A stretch of 64,000 bases of DNA from Diadema setosum (taxonomy: Eukaryota > Echinodermata > Echinoidea > Diadematoida > Diadematidae), in NCBI GenBank assembly GCA_033980235.1, contig CM067074.1, positions 36,209,723 to 36,273,722 of the forward strand, read 5' to 3'. The position numbers were made by a program, and so were the translations under genes. The first letter of the stretch is position 1; every line of letters starts with the position of its first letter. The notes under the pieces are model-generated. The model saw nothing but the letters and a program-made list of their open reading frames with translations. It had not been told where the DNA came from and did not search any database. Positions 23,764-47,347 of the stretch are shown piece by piece.

Positions 23764-25510
23764 CTATATTTGTCAAACTTGAACCAAAGTGGGAAGTTCT
23801 TGACTGCTTCTTGTTCGATGCAAAATATCCCTGCCCTCGGTCAGATGCTAATATCTACAGTATCTGTACTTTCCGCACTACTTCATAGTACTATGAGATT
23901 GAGGTACCAACCAGGGAGGTGGAAAGAGAGAGACTGGTAATTTTGCGCATGCTCATTTAGTGGTATACAAAAGGCTTCACCCCGCGAACTGGCAAAGTGA
24001 AACTTTCGAACACTTCTGTCAAATTAGGAGTTCCATTACATTTCTAAAGCTTCCAACAAAACAATGGAATGAATTTTCAACATCAAGTTGAGAATGTCAA
24101 TCATCGCTTGTCTTTATCATACACGAAATGTCCATAGTTTTTATAGCATATCCCCTGTACTTTCGTAACTGTGAAAAGATTAGGAACAATATAGGTTTGT
24201 TTGTTTCGAACACGTCAAGGTTGAACGAAAGCTCCTTAATCATGATGATATTGTTCATGCATCTATCATAGCAGAGAGATGATTCTAAGAAAAAAAATAT
24301 CAAAAGCTTTTGGTTTCACGTTCTCTTTAACACATTGGTTTGACTGGTTCTGCATGCTCAATGCCAACGTAGATTGTAGAGTACCGTAGGAGACAATCAT
24401 GCTGAACTAGATATGATTGAAGGGTGAATTCTGAATGGCGATCCAGCTGCAATAATTCTAGAGAAAGACAGCCAGGTCGATATAGGAGGATAGAGCACTC
24501 TTTTCTTACAACGTAAAATATAGTATATGTGTGATTTCATAGTGCCCTTTAGGCCTTCTCTTGAGGCAAGGACAAATTTATTGTACGTGTACACGTCTGT
24601 ATCTGATCTACAATGAATCAAACTGAGCGATTCTCTTAAAAATGGACCCTGTGACTTGTCAGCATAAACGTTTATTATCATCTTGTTCAATTTGTCGTGT
24701 TTTCCCCACTTTTGCGGCTTTGCGCCGGTGAATGATCAGTAAGTAGTCTCAGTCTATCATAGAGCCTACCATACAATAATAGTAAGAATGGTAAGAAATA
24801 GTAAGAACATAGGCCAATATGATAGTATAACATGTAACTTTTATAAATTCAGCTCTGAAGTTTTCATCAGTTCAGCTTGTCGGATGTTTTGCATTAAAAG
24901 TAACACCATTGCAGCATGTACCAAACAGCACGCACGTTTTCCATTTTCACTAATTTTACCTTTACCTTTCCTTTTCATGTTCTCTCTCTCTCTCTCTCCA
25001 TATATACATATAATATATAGCATAATAATCCAGGTTCTTTCAGAATCTAGCCTTTACAAAGCAAAACTTTCTGGGTTTCTGGGTTTTTATTGTAAGGTAA
25101 CCATTGTAACCACCATAATATGGTAAAAGAAGAGGTGAAAATTACTCCAAGTATATAGTTTTTGTTTAGCTTTACGCTATTGGTCTGGATTGAAAGGTGT
25201 TTTTGACATAAATGATGATTATGGATAAATTATCAGGTATAATTATCATACAAAATACCGTAATCACCTTTTGTTTCCATCAGAGCAGTCACACACACAC
25301 ACACACAAACGCATTATATTAATCATCAAAAGGTAAAGCTTCTCGCATCCTGTTAGAAAGAGGAAAATAATAGATATTAGTTGAATCTAGGGTGGTGATT
25401 ATTCACTGTGATAATTCATCATCAAAACAAACAACTATTGTATTGTCAATGAAGTCATCATGTATGCGTCCATCGTACGTGTAAATGTACTGAGTATATT
25501 ATTTTACTTG

Positions 25511-25543
<33 letters not shown>
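25511..25543. repeat. (TG)n microsatellite
   Basis: TG dinucleotides; the copy in unit C (45328-45371) is longer. Confidence 0.95.
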
Positions 25544-25545
<2 letters not shown>

Positions 25546-26879
25546 TGTGTGCATGTAGGCTTGTATTCAGTATTTGCAGCGCATGCGAGAGGATGCTGAT
25601 ATTATGAGTGTAATAGTACAGTCGTACAATATGTTACTTTTAAAAAAAATGTACGTCTATATACAAATGGAAATGGAAACCCTGCTACATTTTCCATTAC
25701 TTTATCTTGACTAACCGGACGTGTAGTTATAGGAGTTAAAAAAAGACCAGCATGCAAATGTTACAACATGTTAGTAATGTAAGAAATACGATTTTTACAA
25801 CCATTTATATAGCTTATTCAAATGTAAACTGTGACAATTGTAAGCATACATCAGTCTGTACATTGGGTTAGATACTGCAGATATACCAGTTTTTGCAATG
25901 ACATCACTTTTGTAAACTGTGAGTAAAGTAATACATATAGTTCCTTTATAAGTAACAGGTTGTTTTTCTACAATCTTGGCGAGCAAGCATGCAAGTGTGC
26001 AATAGTTTACAATAAACATATAAGCACAACGAGTATGAAAGCAAGACCAAAGAAAAATCCTTTTAGAGGTGACTCAGATTATCTTAAAGATAAATGTTTA
26101 TCTTATCTTATCTGCCATGTCTGCATTATCATATGTAAATTCCTCATAATCTATTCCTACATGAATAAACCTATGGGTTATTGATATTCCCTCGGCTTTT
26201 GTAGCATCTCCCAATATCGATCTTTGCTGCTGCTCTTTAATATCCAATCTATCTGCCACGGAAATGATTCTACAAGAGCCATAAAGATTCAATCGCCATT
26301 GCACAACGATTTCACTCCTCCTAAACTAATCATCTTTTTATTATTTTGAAGGCACAGCAGTTATACTAACTATGAGATTCATGCATGTGCTCCTACAGTG
26401 AGGTAAGGATATATTGTCAATCTATTCCCTATTCGAACAATAACGTCGGCAGTGCGTCTGCGCCGACTGGCAACGACGCCTTCCCGCCATCAAATCAGAC
26501 GAGCTGATGAAGCGTCCAGGATCCAGATGATTTGATTTAATGTTGTACCTTTACTCTATTCCCTATTGTTAATCAGGACATTAATAAATATCTCCTAAAT
26601 GCTATGAAAACTACACAGACCACACAGGTTGGTTTCAAATGGTCTTTTCTTCAGGAATTTGCTGCATTAATGGAGTTATGAAATTTCCTTGCATTAGTCA
26701 CCTCATAGTTCAGACTGAATGGTAAAAAGAAATCAAAGCATCTCCAGAGTTCTAGGTTAAGAGGAATGTTCTCGCACATGGCGACTTTGATCTGACCTTT
26801 CGAGCACTTCGGACTGTGAAGATTAATTTGTTCTTTGACTGCTATAGGGGGAGCGAGGGAGGATTCTACTTAGTCCAAG

Positions 26880-26885
26880 TTTATT
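26880..26885 (-). promoter_or_regulatory. Poly(A) signal candidate of gene B
   Basis: AATAAA on the minus strand, 28 bases after the stop codon of gene B; conserved in gene C. Confidence 0.4.
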
Positions 26886-26913
26886 CTGATCTTTTATGAT
26901 TTCACCAGCGTTA

Positions 26914-38278
<11,365 letters not shown>

Positions 38279-38299
38279 TGTTGATCTTTGTTTTATGAC

Positions 38300-40217
38300 C
38301 AAAATTCACTAATGAATAGATTGTATTTTAGTCCCTCTTTAGCCATATAATTAAAGAGTGACTCAACCTCGATGAGAGATATCTTTGCACAAATTAATTC
38401 ACTTCCAGGTGAAAAAAAAATGTGAAAGTATAATACGGTTGGAGTGCAGTTCAAAGTGAAGACTTCCAATCCGCTGCGGACAAGTTCACCAATTACCGGT
38501 GATAAAGCAATGTCATTGTTGGTGTCATTGGAGAAACGGCGGCCGAGATTGCGTGCGCATCAGTGCTAGGCAACCCATAAGATATGTGTATCATCTGCCA
38601 TAAGCTATGTAGCTGTGTGAAACTAAGATTCTGTCCAACTCTCTACTTGCTGGGAAGCATTCAAAATCCAGTCGCCATTTTACTGGAGCGCACATGCTTA
38701 TCAATCAACATTAACATTCTCATCCTACCGGGTACTCATTTATACTCCCGGATTGAGAGCGATAATGTGGACAAAGTGCCTTGCTGAAGGGCAAAACACA
38801 TTGACCTGCTCTTTCCCATAGACTAAGCATAACTTTTGTGAAATGTCTTTTGGTAATCAAATCTGTAACATGAAGTTATGGGGAAGGAGCTGCTTTTGTC
38901 AATAAATTAATCTAAACCCCCTCCTCCTTGAAATTTCTCTGCTGAATTCTTACAACTTCTCGACAGTTTAATGAGAATTATGCCGTTCAGTCCAGTCTTT
39001 TCCTTTCATTTCTTTAAAAATAAAACAATGATAATATGTCGCATGGTAGGTTAGTAGACTTGTAAAGCGACATTGTCATCTGTACATGATTACCAACCAA
39101 AATCATCGTTTCGTCTTAAAATCACATGATTGTACACTGCAATTTCATGATTTTTTGGTTAACTTTCGAATTTCGTGAAACTTCAACCGTTCGCTTTAAT
39201 TTCGCTCTAATCATTTATCAAATTATGAACACAGAATGATGCTTCACGTTCTAACTCTCCAGGGATTATGTCATTCCATCCTTTGCTTCTTTACTGGTTT
39301 TGTGTTGCCTATTTCGTTTTTTTTTTTCTGTTTTTCATGATTACCTTTTCTATTTCATCTTTCTTGTTATTTCCTTTACAACGATATGAAAATCTAAAAC
39401 AAAACTGATTATCATGCTTTATATCTCTTCGTGAGAATTTTCAAGAAACATTGTCATGTACAGTACAGTAGTTCTTCCAGTTACTTTCGATTTACTGGAC
39501 AACGTGTGATCAGTATTTGTCGAAGACATTAAAGGGTGTGTACAGTTCTGGTCGAGGTGAGGATTTAGCTTGAAACGTTTTGCGAGATATTCAGAAACCA
39601 CCTTATGAGATGTCAAAGAGCATGCCATTCTAAGGGGAATCAAAAGTTTATTTGATGAAAATTGGTTTTGAAATGGCTGAGATATCCAAAAACAAGGTGA
39701 AACAAAGAGATCATAATAAAGTTGTGGCCTGTCGCCTTTTATTATTATCACTTTTTTGGATATCTCAGCCATTTGGAAACCAATTTTCATCAAACAAATG
39801 TTGAATCCTTCTTAAAATTACATGCTCTTTCATATTTCATAAGAGGTTTATCATTATCTCACTTAAGAATGTTCAAAACATGAATCCCCACCTCAACCAG
39901 TACTGTACAGTCCCTTTAACTTTATTGTTCACGTTCATGACGTTTTTGTCTCACGACAATCCTCACGACTGACAGATTGTTACTGTGTTTCAGTTTTGAT
40001 ATGAAATCCAAATTGTTGTTTATGAATTATTCAGACCTTGAGAGGCTTCAAGGAAGCAATGTGTGTGGAAGGCTGATTCACGTCTATTTATAGGGATGAT
40101 AATGTTAATAGTATTGGTTGGAATGAGGATTCAGCTTTTAACTTTTTGCCATAATTAAAACCAATTTGTCTCCCTCTACAGATGAAATTTGTGAGATCGC
40201 AACTGCTGATCATTAAT
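38300..40217. other. Upstream region of gene B
   Basis: No gene. Same order of blocks as upstream of A and C, with a private TTAA MITE at 39533-39915 and a SINE-body fragment at about 38731-38805. Promoter not identifiable. Confidence 0.55.
39533..39915. mobile_element. TTAA-flanked MITE, private to unit B
   Basis: Imperfect inverted ends AGGGTGTGTACAGTTCTGGT and the inverse of AGGGACTGTACAGTACTGGT; TTAA on both sides (39529-39532 and 39916-39919). Upstream of gene A the empty site reads GACATTAACTT. An open frame on the minus strand is not a gene. Confidence 0.82.
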
Positions 40218-40345
40218 TTAACAAACATGTCACTGCCGGCAACCGAGGATAGCCTGATGGTAGTGTCGCTGCCCGGAAAGCAGTATAGATTACAGGTTCG
40301 AGACCCGTGTTTTGTTTGTTTTTTTTTTTTTGACATGTTTGTTTA
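40218..40345 (+). mobile_element. tRNA-like sequence within inverted repeats, unit C
   Basis: Same structure as 20743-20866, with A-box-like TAGCCTGATGG and B-box-like GGTTCGAGACC preserved. Confidence 0.65.
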
Positions 40346-41108
40346 ATCATAGATCAGAAGTTGAGATTTTACAAAATAACGTAATTTGTGAGGGACATAT
40401 TATTGAAGAAAATTCACACATCAACCTTCACCCATCTGCTTAATATTCTCTTTTTTACTTAAAAACCACTTAGGAAATGTTACAGAGTATATAATTCTAA
40501 GAGAAACTCAAAACGTACTTGATGAAAATTGGTATTGAAATGGCTTTGTATCCAAAAACAGGGTAAAACAAAAGCAATCCTTGGTGGAGGTGGATCACAC
40601 CTCTTATTAGGATCGCTTTGTTTTTAGGCTATCTCAGATAATTCAAAACCAATTTTCATCAAATAAACTTTGAAATCCTATTAGAATTATAGTATGCCCT
40701 TTCATATATTTAATAAAAGGTTTCTCATTATCTCACCAGAAAAACTGGAAACCTGCATCTCTACCAAAGGTATATTATCCCTTTAACAGGCTTTTGTACA
40801 TCCACCGGATTTAATCAGTTGCTAGACGTTGCTATACGGTATACGTTAGTGCGATTTTTTTTTTTAATGATTTCACCAGCATACCTCAGAATTCAATTGC
40901 TGACTGGCTTTACCAAAGAAGAGTTATTCCCATTCATAGTGAATCAATACCTGATTTCTATCCGAAAAGGAAATATTAAAGGCAGGGAAAGGCCGTTTTA
41001 GATTTATATGTTACAGCGCAGAGGAGATTTATAAGCCAAAGTATACCATCGGCGATGCATTGTTTCACCATAGCAAGTGGTGGAAGTTGAGTGTATTCTG
41101 TGTACAAG

Positions 41109-42072
41109 CCCCGGTCACACAGCACTCCACGTCCAAATCACGTACAAAAAGTTATGAAAATCTGGTGGACGTGGTCGTAAGTGGTAATTTTTAGGTCAAT
41201 TTTGATTTGACCGTGGTTTGTACGGGGTATGGCCGTTGGCGGGTGTTCCACTGCTGAAGGGCGGTGAGTTGGCTCAGTCGGTAGCGCGTCTGCCTCACGA
41301 TCACGCGGCCCGGGTTCGAACCCGAGTCTGGACTGAGCAATGTTATGTGTAAGCATACCGTCCCCTCTAGTAAGAGACAAAACACTTTGTCCCTCGGATA
41401 GGACATTAAATGGAGGTCCCGTGTATGAGAGAGCAACAACTCATGCACGTAAAAGAACCCGCTTCATTCATTCATCGCAAAGAGCAGGGTGTTTAACCCG
41501 GTGAAGTGGTCCCACCTCACATCCAACTGGACCCCATAGAAGACCAGCTTAACATAGCTGAATATGGGCTATCCAGCCATCTTCACAGATGGAAAATGAA
41601 CAAACAAGCACTGCCTAAGCACGGCTAACCACGTCCAGCCACGTGTGTGTACGCGGAAAATCCATTCGTCAGCGATAAGCCGCTAAACGCACGCTATTTC
41701 CCGTGATACCAACGCGTAACACGCGTCAGATGACCGTGCTCTGCCCGTAACAGACCGCTAAAATTTCGCGTCTTTACCGCGCCTCCCCAAGTTTTAATCA
41801 CTGCCGGAACATGGATTATCACGTGTGTTTCACGTGTGTTGCACGTCTTTACCACGTGTGCCGCCCGTGGTCGTCCGCGGAATAAAATTTTGAGCAGTTC
41901 AAAACTTTTTACCGCGTCCGATTTTTCCCCGCGTCCTGCCGCGTCTATAAATCGGCCTAATTAGCTCGTCTTAAACTAGACATCAACGCGAACAACATCG
42001 TCTGCTTCACGGGAGACCATTCTTTGACGTGTTTTGGCCGTGACTGGGTCGTAAAGCGCTGTGTGACCGGGG
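41109..42072. mobile_element. CCCCGGTCACACAGC element, interrupted by a SINE
   Basis: Same element as 21641-22233, enlarged by the SINE at 41260-41608 and a short extra segment. Confidence 0.7.
41260..41608 (+). mobile_element. tRNA-derived SINE, private to unit C
   Basis: Head GGCGGTGAG, A box TGGCTCAGTCGG, B box GGTTCGAACCC, then a body with GGACATTAAATGGAGGTCCC and a tail AATGAACAAACAA. The empty site at about 21780 in unit B fixes both ends. The flanking duplication is at most AAG. Confidence 0.85.
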
Positions 42073-43279
42073 TTTGTGCATGGGCTGCGTGTATTCAATA
42101 CACGAGCTGCCAGTGGGTGGCTCGCCGTTAAAGTGTTATGGTCCTTGTGACAAAGTCCACATGTGAATGTAATGCTTTCTATTTTTTGTATTGTTTCGAT
42201 TTTTATCTTAGGATTATTTCAGCATGTACAAGATTGAATATCATTTAAAAAGATTATTAAGAAGGTCCGTTATATTGGTGTACTAGTCAACATGATGTAT
42301 ATCATAATAAAGAATATAGTATAGAAAAAATATGACATTTTCATTTTAACTTTCGAATTTTATACCGTTCTTCTATTGCCAAGAAATGAAGACAACTAAC
42401 AAAAGTTGCAAGAGTCATTTTGTTATGATGTACAACAAAAAAAAGGAGTAAATAAATATAGATACATCACTTATTTATAAGCAAACTAATGTCATTAGCA
42501 CCCTAAAATGTAACACGACATGTGCGGGATATGGCATGCGGAATGTGGCACTTAGCAATCTGGCTGTATTAATGAAGTCTTCAATTGTACGAATATGAAG
42601 ACGTGAATGATTTGTGACAAGTCACTGAAATCATGCCAGCTAGAACAACGATTTATTTTTGGTTAAGAAAATAATTTAGATCATGAACTCTCTCTATATT
42701 CATGATATAAAGAAATGTTAAAATTTTCTTCTGGTCTAAAGTAATGTGTAAAGCGAGAATATGTCACCTGTCCATGCTATTAGCTAGAATGATTGTGTGT
42801 ATTGTCTGATCAAAACAGACAAAGATGAACACAACGAATGGCAGAAAATATTGTAACCAACTCAGAACGGTCTGGTGACCTTGTGATCTCCCTCTGTGAA
42901 CAAACGTAATATATACGCATGCCCAGCCGAAGAGAGTATAGGCCTACACGGGCCATTTCATAATCAGTACTGAAATCTACCCAATTTAGGATGTACCATG
43001 ATATTTTGAATATGTACACATAAATTCATATTCATAATCTTATAACGTTTTACATTTTTGATGATATACAACATTGCGATCATTTGCTATGTTATAGAAA
43101 ACATTCAAATTAAACAAATGTTTCAACCTAAATTTCATATGTGAGCTTATTGCTCATCGGCTTAAGGTTCTTTTGTTTGTTTGTTTATTTGTGGTTTTTT
43201 TTTTTTACTATGAGTGCATTGGTTTTCAGAGGCACTGAGAGGGATCTATGATTGTTTTTATTAACGAGATGGATACAAA

Positions 43280-43582
43280 AATATTGTTATGTTTTATATT
43301 GCTGTCTTGTGTATTTTCTGAGGGTCCCATATCGTACAAGCTTTGCTTCTTAGTGGGACCCTCCATTTCCATCCCCATCTTTAGTTAACTTGTATTATGC
43401 GCTTTATGTATATATTAACAAAGATATAATTGTGTGGGTTTTTTTTCATCTGCTACTCATTTTCATATGTGCTTTGTTAAACCACATTCTGCAATTATTA
43501 CAAATATCCTGTGCATATACATTGTATATAATTTCTTTGTTTATTTGATGGAAATGAAAATAAATTTGAATCTTGAATCTTG
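43280..43582 (+). mobile_element. LINE 3' UTR fragment, unit C
   Basis: Copy of 23460-23763 with a perfect 10-bp hairpin stem GAGGGTCCCA / TGGGACCCTC at 43320-43363 and two TTGAATC iterations at the end. Confidence 0.65.
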
Positions 43583-45327
43583 AACTATATTTTGTCAAAC
43601 TTGAACCAAAGTGGGAAGTTCTTGACTGCTTCTTGTTCGATGCAAAATATCCCTGCCCTCGGTCAGATGCTAATATCTACAGTATCTGTACTTTCCGCAC
43701 TACTTCATAGTACTATGAGATTGAGGTACTAACCAGGGAGGTGGAAAGAGAGAGACTGGTAATTTTGCGCATGCTCATTTAGTGGTATACAAAAGGCTTC
43801 ACCCCGCGAACTGGCAAAGTGAAACTTTCGAACACTTCTGTCAAATTAGGAGTTCCATTACATTTCTAAAGCTTCCAACAAAACAATGGAATGAATTTTC
43901 AACAGCAAGTTGAGAATGTCAATCATCGCTTGTCTTTATCATACACGAAATGTCCATAGTTTTTATAGCATATCCCCTGTACTTTCGTAACTGTGAAAAG
44001 ATTAGGAACAATATAGGTTTGTTTGTTTCGAACACGTCAAGGTTGAACGAAAGCTCCTTAATCATGATGATATTGTTCATGCATCTATCATAGCAGAGAG
44101 ATGATTCTAAGAAAAAAAAAATATCAAAAGCTTTTGGTTTCACGTTCTCTTTAACACATTGGTTTGACTGGTTCTGCATGCTCAATGCCAACGTAGATTG
44201 TAGAGTACCGTAGGAGACAATCATGCTGAACTAGATATGATTGAAGGGTGAATTCTGAATGGCGATCCAGCTGCAATAATTCTAGAGAAAGACAGCCAGG
44301 TCGATATAGGAGGATAGAGCACTCTTTTCTTACAACGTAAAATATAGTATATGTGTGATTTCATAGTTCCCTTTAGGCCTTCTCTTGAGGCAAGGACAAA
44401 TTTATTGTACGTGTACACGTCTGTATCTACAATGAATCAAACTGAGCGATTCTCTTAAAAATGGACCCTGTGACTTGTCAGCATAAACGTTTATTATCAT
44501 CTTGTTCAATTTGTCGTGTTTTTCCCACTTTTGCGGCTTTGCGCCGGTGAATGATCAGTAAGTAGTCTCAGTCTATCATAGAGCCTACCATACAATAATA
44601 GTAAGAATGGTAAGAAATAGTAAGAACATAGGCCAATATGATAGTATAACATGTAACTTTTATAAATTCAGCTCTGAAGTTTTCATCAGTTCAGCTTGTC
44701 GGATGTTTTGCATTAAAAGTAACACCATTGCAGCATGTACCAAACAGCACGCACGTTTTCCATTTTCACTAATTTTACCTTTACCTTTCCTTTTCATGTT
44801 CTCTCTCTCTCTCTCCATATATACATATATATATAGCATAATAATCCAGGTTCTTTCAGAATCTAGCCTTTACAAAGCAAAACTTTCTGGGTTTCTGTGT
44901 TTTTATTGTAAGGTAACCATTGTAAACACCATAATATGGTAAAAGAAGAGGTGAAAATTACTCCAAGTATACAGTTTTTGTTTAGCTTTACGCTATTGGT
45001 CTGGATTGAAAGGTGTTTTTGACATAAATGATGATTATGGATAAATGATCAGGTATAATTATCATACAAAATACCGTAATCACCTTTTGTTTCCATCAGA
45101 GCAGTCACACACACACACACACAAACGCATTATATTAATCATCAAAAGGTAAAGCTTCTCGCATCCTGTTAGAAAGAGGAAAATAAAAGATATTAGTGGA
45201 ATCTAGGGTGGTGATTATTCACTGTGATAATTCATCATCAAAACAAACAACTATTGTATTGTCAATGAAGTCATCATGTATGCTTCCATCGTACGTGTAA
45301 ATGTACTGAGTATATATATTTTACTTG

Positions 45328-45371
<44 letters not shown>
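45328..45371. repeat. (TG)n microsatellite, unit C
   Basis: Longer counterpart of 25511-25543. Confidence 0.95.
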
Positions 45372-45374
<3 letters not shown>

Positions 45375-46713
45375 TGTGTGCATGTAGGCTACTATTCAGT
45401 ATGTGCAGCGCATGCGAGAGGATGCTGATATTATGAGTGTAATAGTACAGTCGTACAATATGTTACTTTAAAAAAAAAAATGTACGTCTATATACAAATG
45501 GAAATGGAAACCCTGCTACATTTTCCATTACTTTATCTTGACTAACCGGACGTGTAGTTATAGGAGTTAAAAAAAGACCAGCATGCAAATGTTACAACAT
45601 GTTAGTAATGTAAGAAATACGATTTTTACAACCATTTATATAGCTTATTCAAATGTAAACTGTGACAATTGTAAGCATACATCAGTCTGTACATTGGGTT
45701 AGATACTGCAGATATACCAGTTTTTGCAATGACATCACTTTTGTAAACTGTGAGTAAAGTAATACATATAGTTCCTTTATAAGTAACAGGTTGTTTTTCT
45801 ACAATCTTGGCGAGCAAGCATGCAAGACGTGTGCAATAGTTTACAATAAACATATAAGCACAACGAGTATGAAAGCAAGACCAAAGAAAAATCCCATTAG
45901 AGGTGACTCAGATTATCTTAAAGATAAATGTATATCTTATCTTATCTGCCATGTCTGCATTATCATATGTAAATTCCTCATAATCTATTCCTACGTGAAT
46001 AAACCTATGGGTTATTGATATTCCCTCGGCTTTTGTAGCATCTCCCAATATCGATCTTTGCTGCTGCTCTTTAATATCCAATCTATCTGCCACGGAAATG
46101 ATTCTACAAGAGCCATAAAGATTCAATCGCCATTGCACAACGATTTCACTCCTCCTAAACTAATCATCTTTTTATTATTTTGAAGGCACAGCAGTTATAC
46201 TAACTATGAGATTCATGCATGTGCTCCTACAGTGAGGTAAGGATATATTGTCAATCTATTCCCTATTCGAACAATAACGTCGGTAGTGCGTCTGCGCCGA
46301 TTGGCAACGACGCCTTCCCGCCATCAAATCAGACGAGCTGATGAAGCGTCCAGGATCCAGATGATTTGATTTAATGTTGTACCTTTACTCTATTCCCTAT
46401 TGTTAATCAGGACATTAATAAATATCTCCTAAATGCTATGAAAACTACACAGACCACACAGGTTGGTTTCAAATGGTCTTTTCTTCAGGAATTTGCTGCA
46501 TTAATGGAGTTATGAAATTTCCTTGCATTAGTCACCTCATAGTTCAGACTGAATGGTAAAAAGAAATCAAAGCATCTCCAGAGTTCTAGGTTAAGAGGAA
46601 TGTTCTCGCACATGGCGACTTTGATCTGACCTTTCGAGCACTTCGGACTGTGAAGATTAATTTGTTCTTTGACTGCTATAGGGGGAGCGAGGGAGGATTC
46701 TACTTAGTCCAAG

Positions 46714-46719
46714 TTTATT
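46714..46719 (-). promoter_or_regulatory. Poly(A) signal candidate of gene C
   Basis: AATAAA on the minus strand, 28 bases after the stop codon, at the same offset as in gene B. Confidence 0.4.
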
Positions 46720-46747
46720 CTGATCTTTTATGATTTCACCAGCGTTA

Positions 46748-47347
46748 TCATGCCTCAAGAAGGAGATACCCATTTTCGTCCAAATCGTGCTCTTCTCTTT
46801 CCTTGCGTGAGTATATTGAAACAGAATACAGAGCATTGTTTAGGCCTGTCGCAAGAGAATCATTATTTCTCTCGATAGTCGAGTACTCGCGGTCACGTGG
46901 GGGTTCTCTGATGGGTTCGGATTGGTCCGAAGTTTTTGGAATCTCTTCGTATGTAACCCCACATCCACCATCTGCTGGTCTGGAATGGATAGTTAAACCT
47001 TTGTCCATTGCTTGGACACTGTCAAAGTTGTCACCAGTCTTTTCACTTTTAAAATTTTCTGGAGGTTCGCTATTCGTAGCTCCACGTGGACCTACGTTGG
47101 AAATCAAATAACCGTGTTCATCAACGTCGTTTTCAGCTGCAGAGGAATCCTTACATTCAACAAACTTCTCAACATCTCTCTTCTTTTTCTTCACATTTCC
47201 GGTCATGTCCATATAATGTTCTTTCTTGGCATCAGCTGCCGTGTCTTGCGTGATGTCTTTAGTACTATCTCGATGTGAGACGTCATGGAGAGACCGGGAA
47301 ATAGATTCTTTTGGATCGTTGATCATTTCCGATTTAAATCTGCGATC
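46748..47347 (-). CDS. Gene C exon 10: cytoplasmic tail and stop
   Basis: 199 codons. Same YMDM, VTYEEI, REYSTI and DENGYLLL motifs as gene B, with three replacements: Thr to Ala in QDTTAD, Gly to Arg in KKKKGD, and Tyr to Cys in VEYKDS, which removes one potential phosphorylation site. Confidence 0.87.
   Translation of the reverse strand, partial: DRRFKSEMINDPKESISRSLHDVSHRDSTKDITQDTAADAKKEHYMDMTGNVKKKKRDVEKFVECKDSSAAENDVDEHGYLISNVGPRGATNSEPPENFKSEKTGDNFDSVQAMDKGLTIHSRPADGGCGVTYEEIPKTSDQSEPIREPPRDREYSTIERNNDSLATGLNNALYSVSIYSRKEREEHDLDENGYLLLEA

Larger units (their letters stand above)
20867..26879. other. Non-coding part of unit B
   Basis: Six kilobases without a supportable gene. It holds a remnant of the MITE family seen at 39533 (about 20975-21314), the CCCCGGTCACACAGC element, a LINE 3' end, (TTTG)n at 23334-23380 and (TG)n at 25511-25543. 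The copy in unit C is nearly identical throughout. Confidence 0.6.
40346..46713. other. Non-coding part of unit C
   Basis: Copy of 20867-26879 with the same remnants plus a SINE at 41260. No supportable gene. Confidence 0.6.

Noticed and set aside
39419..39793. Minus-strand frame of 124 codons
   Set aside because: Lies within and beside a TTAA MITE that is absent at the equivalent sites upstream of A and C.
41260..41340. tRNA gene
   Set aside because: A and B boxes are present, but the acceptor stem does not pair and a SINE body and tail follow; the empty site in unit B shows it is an insertion.
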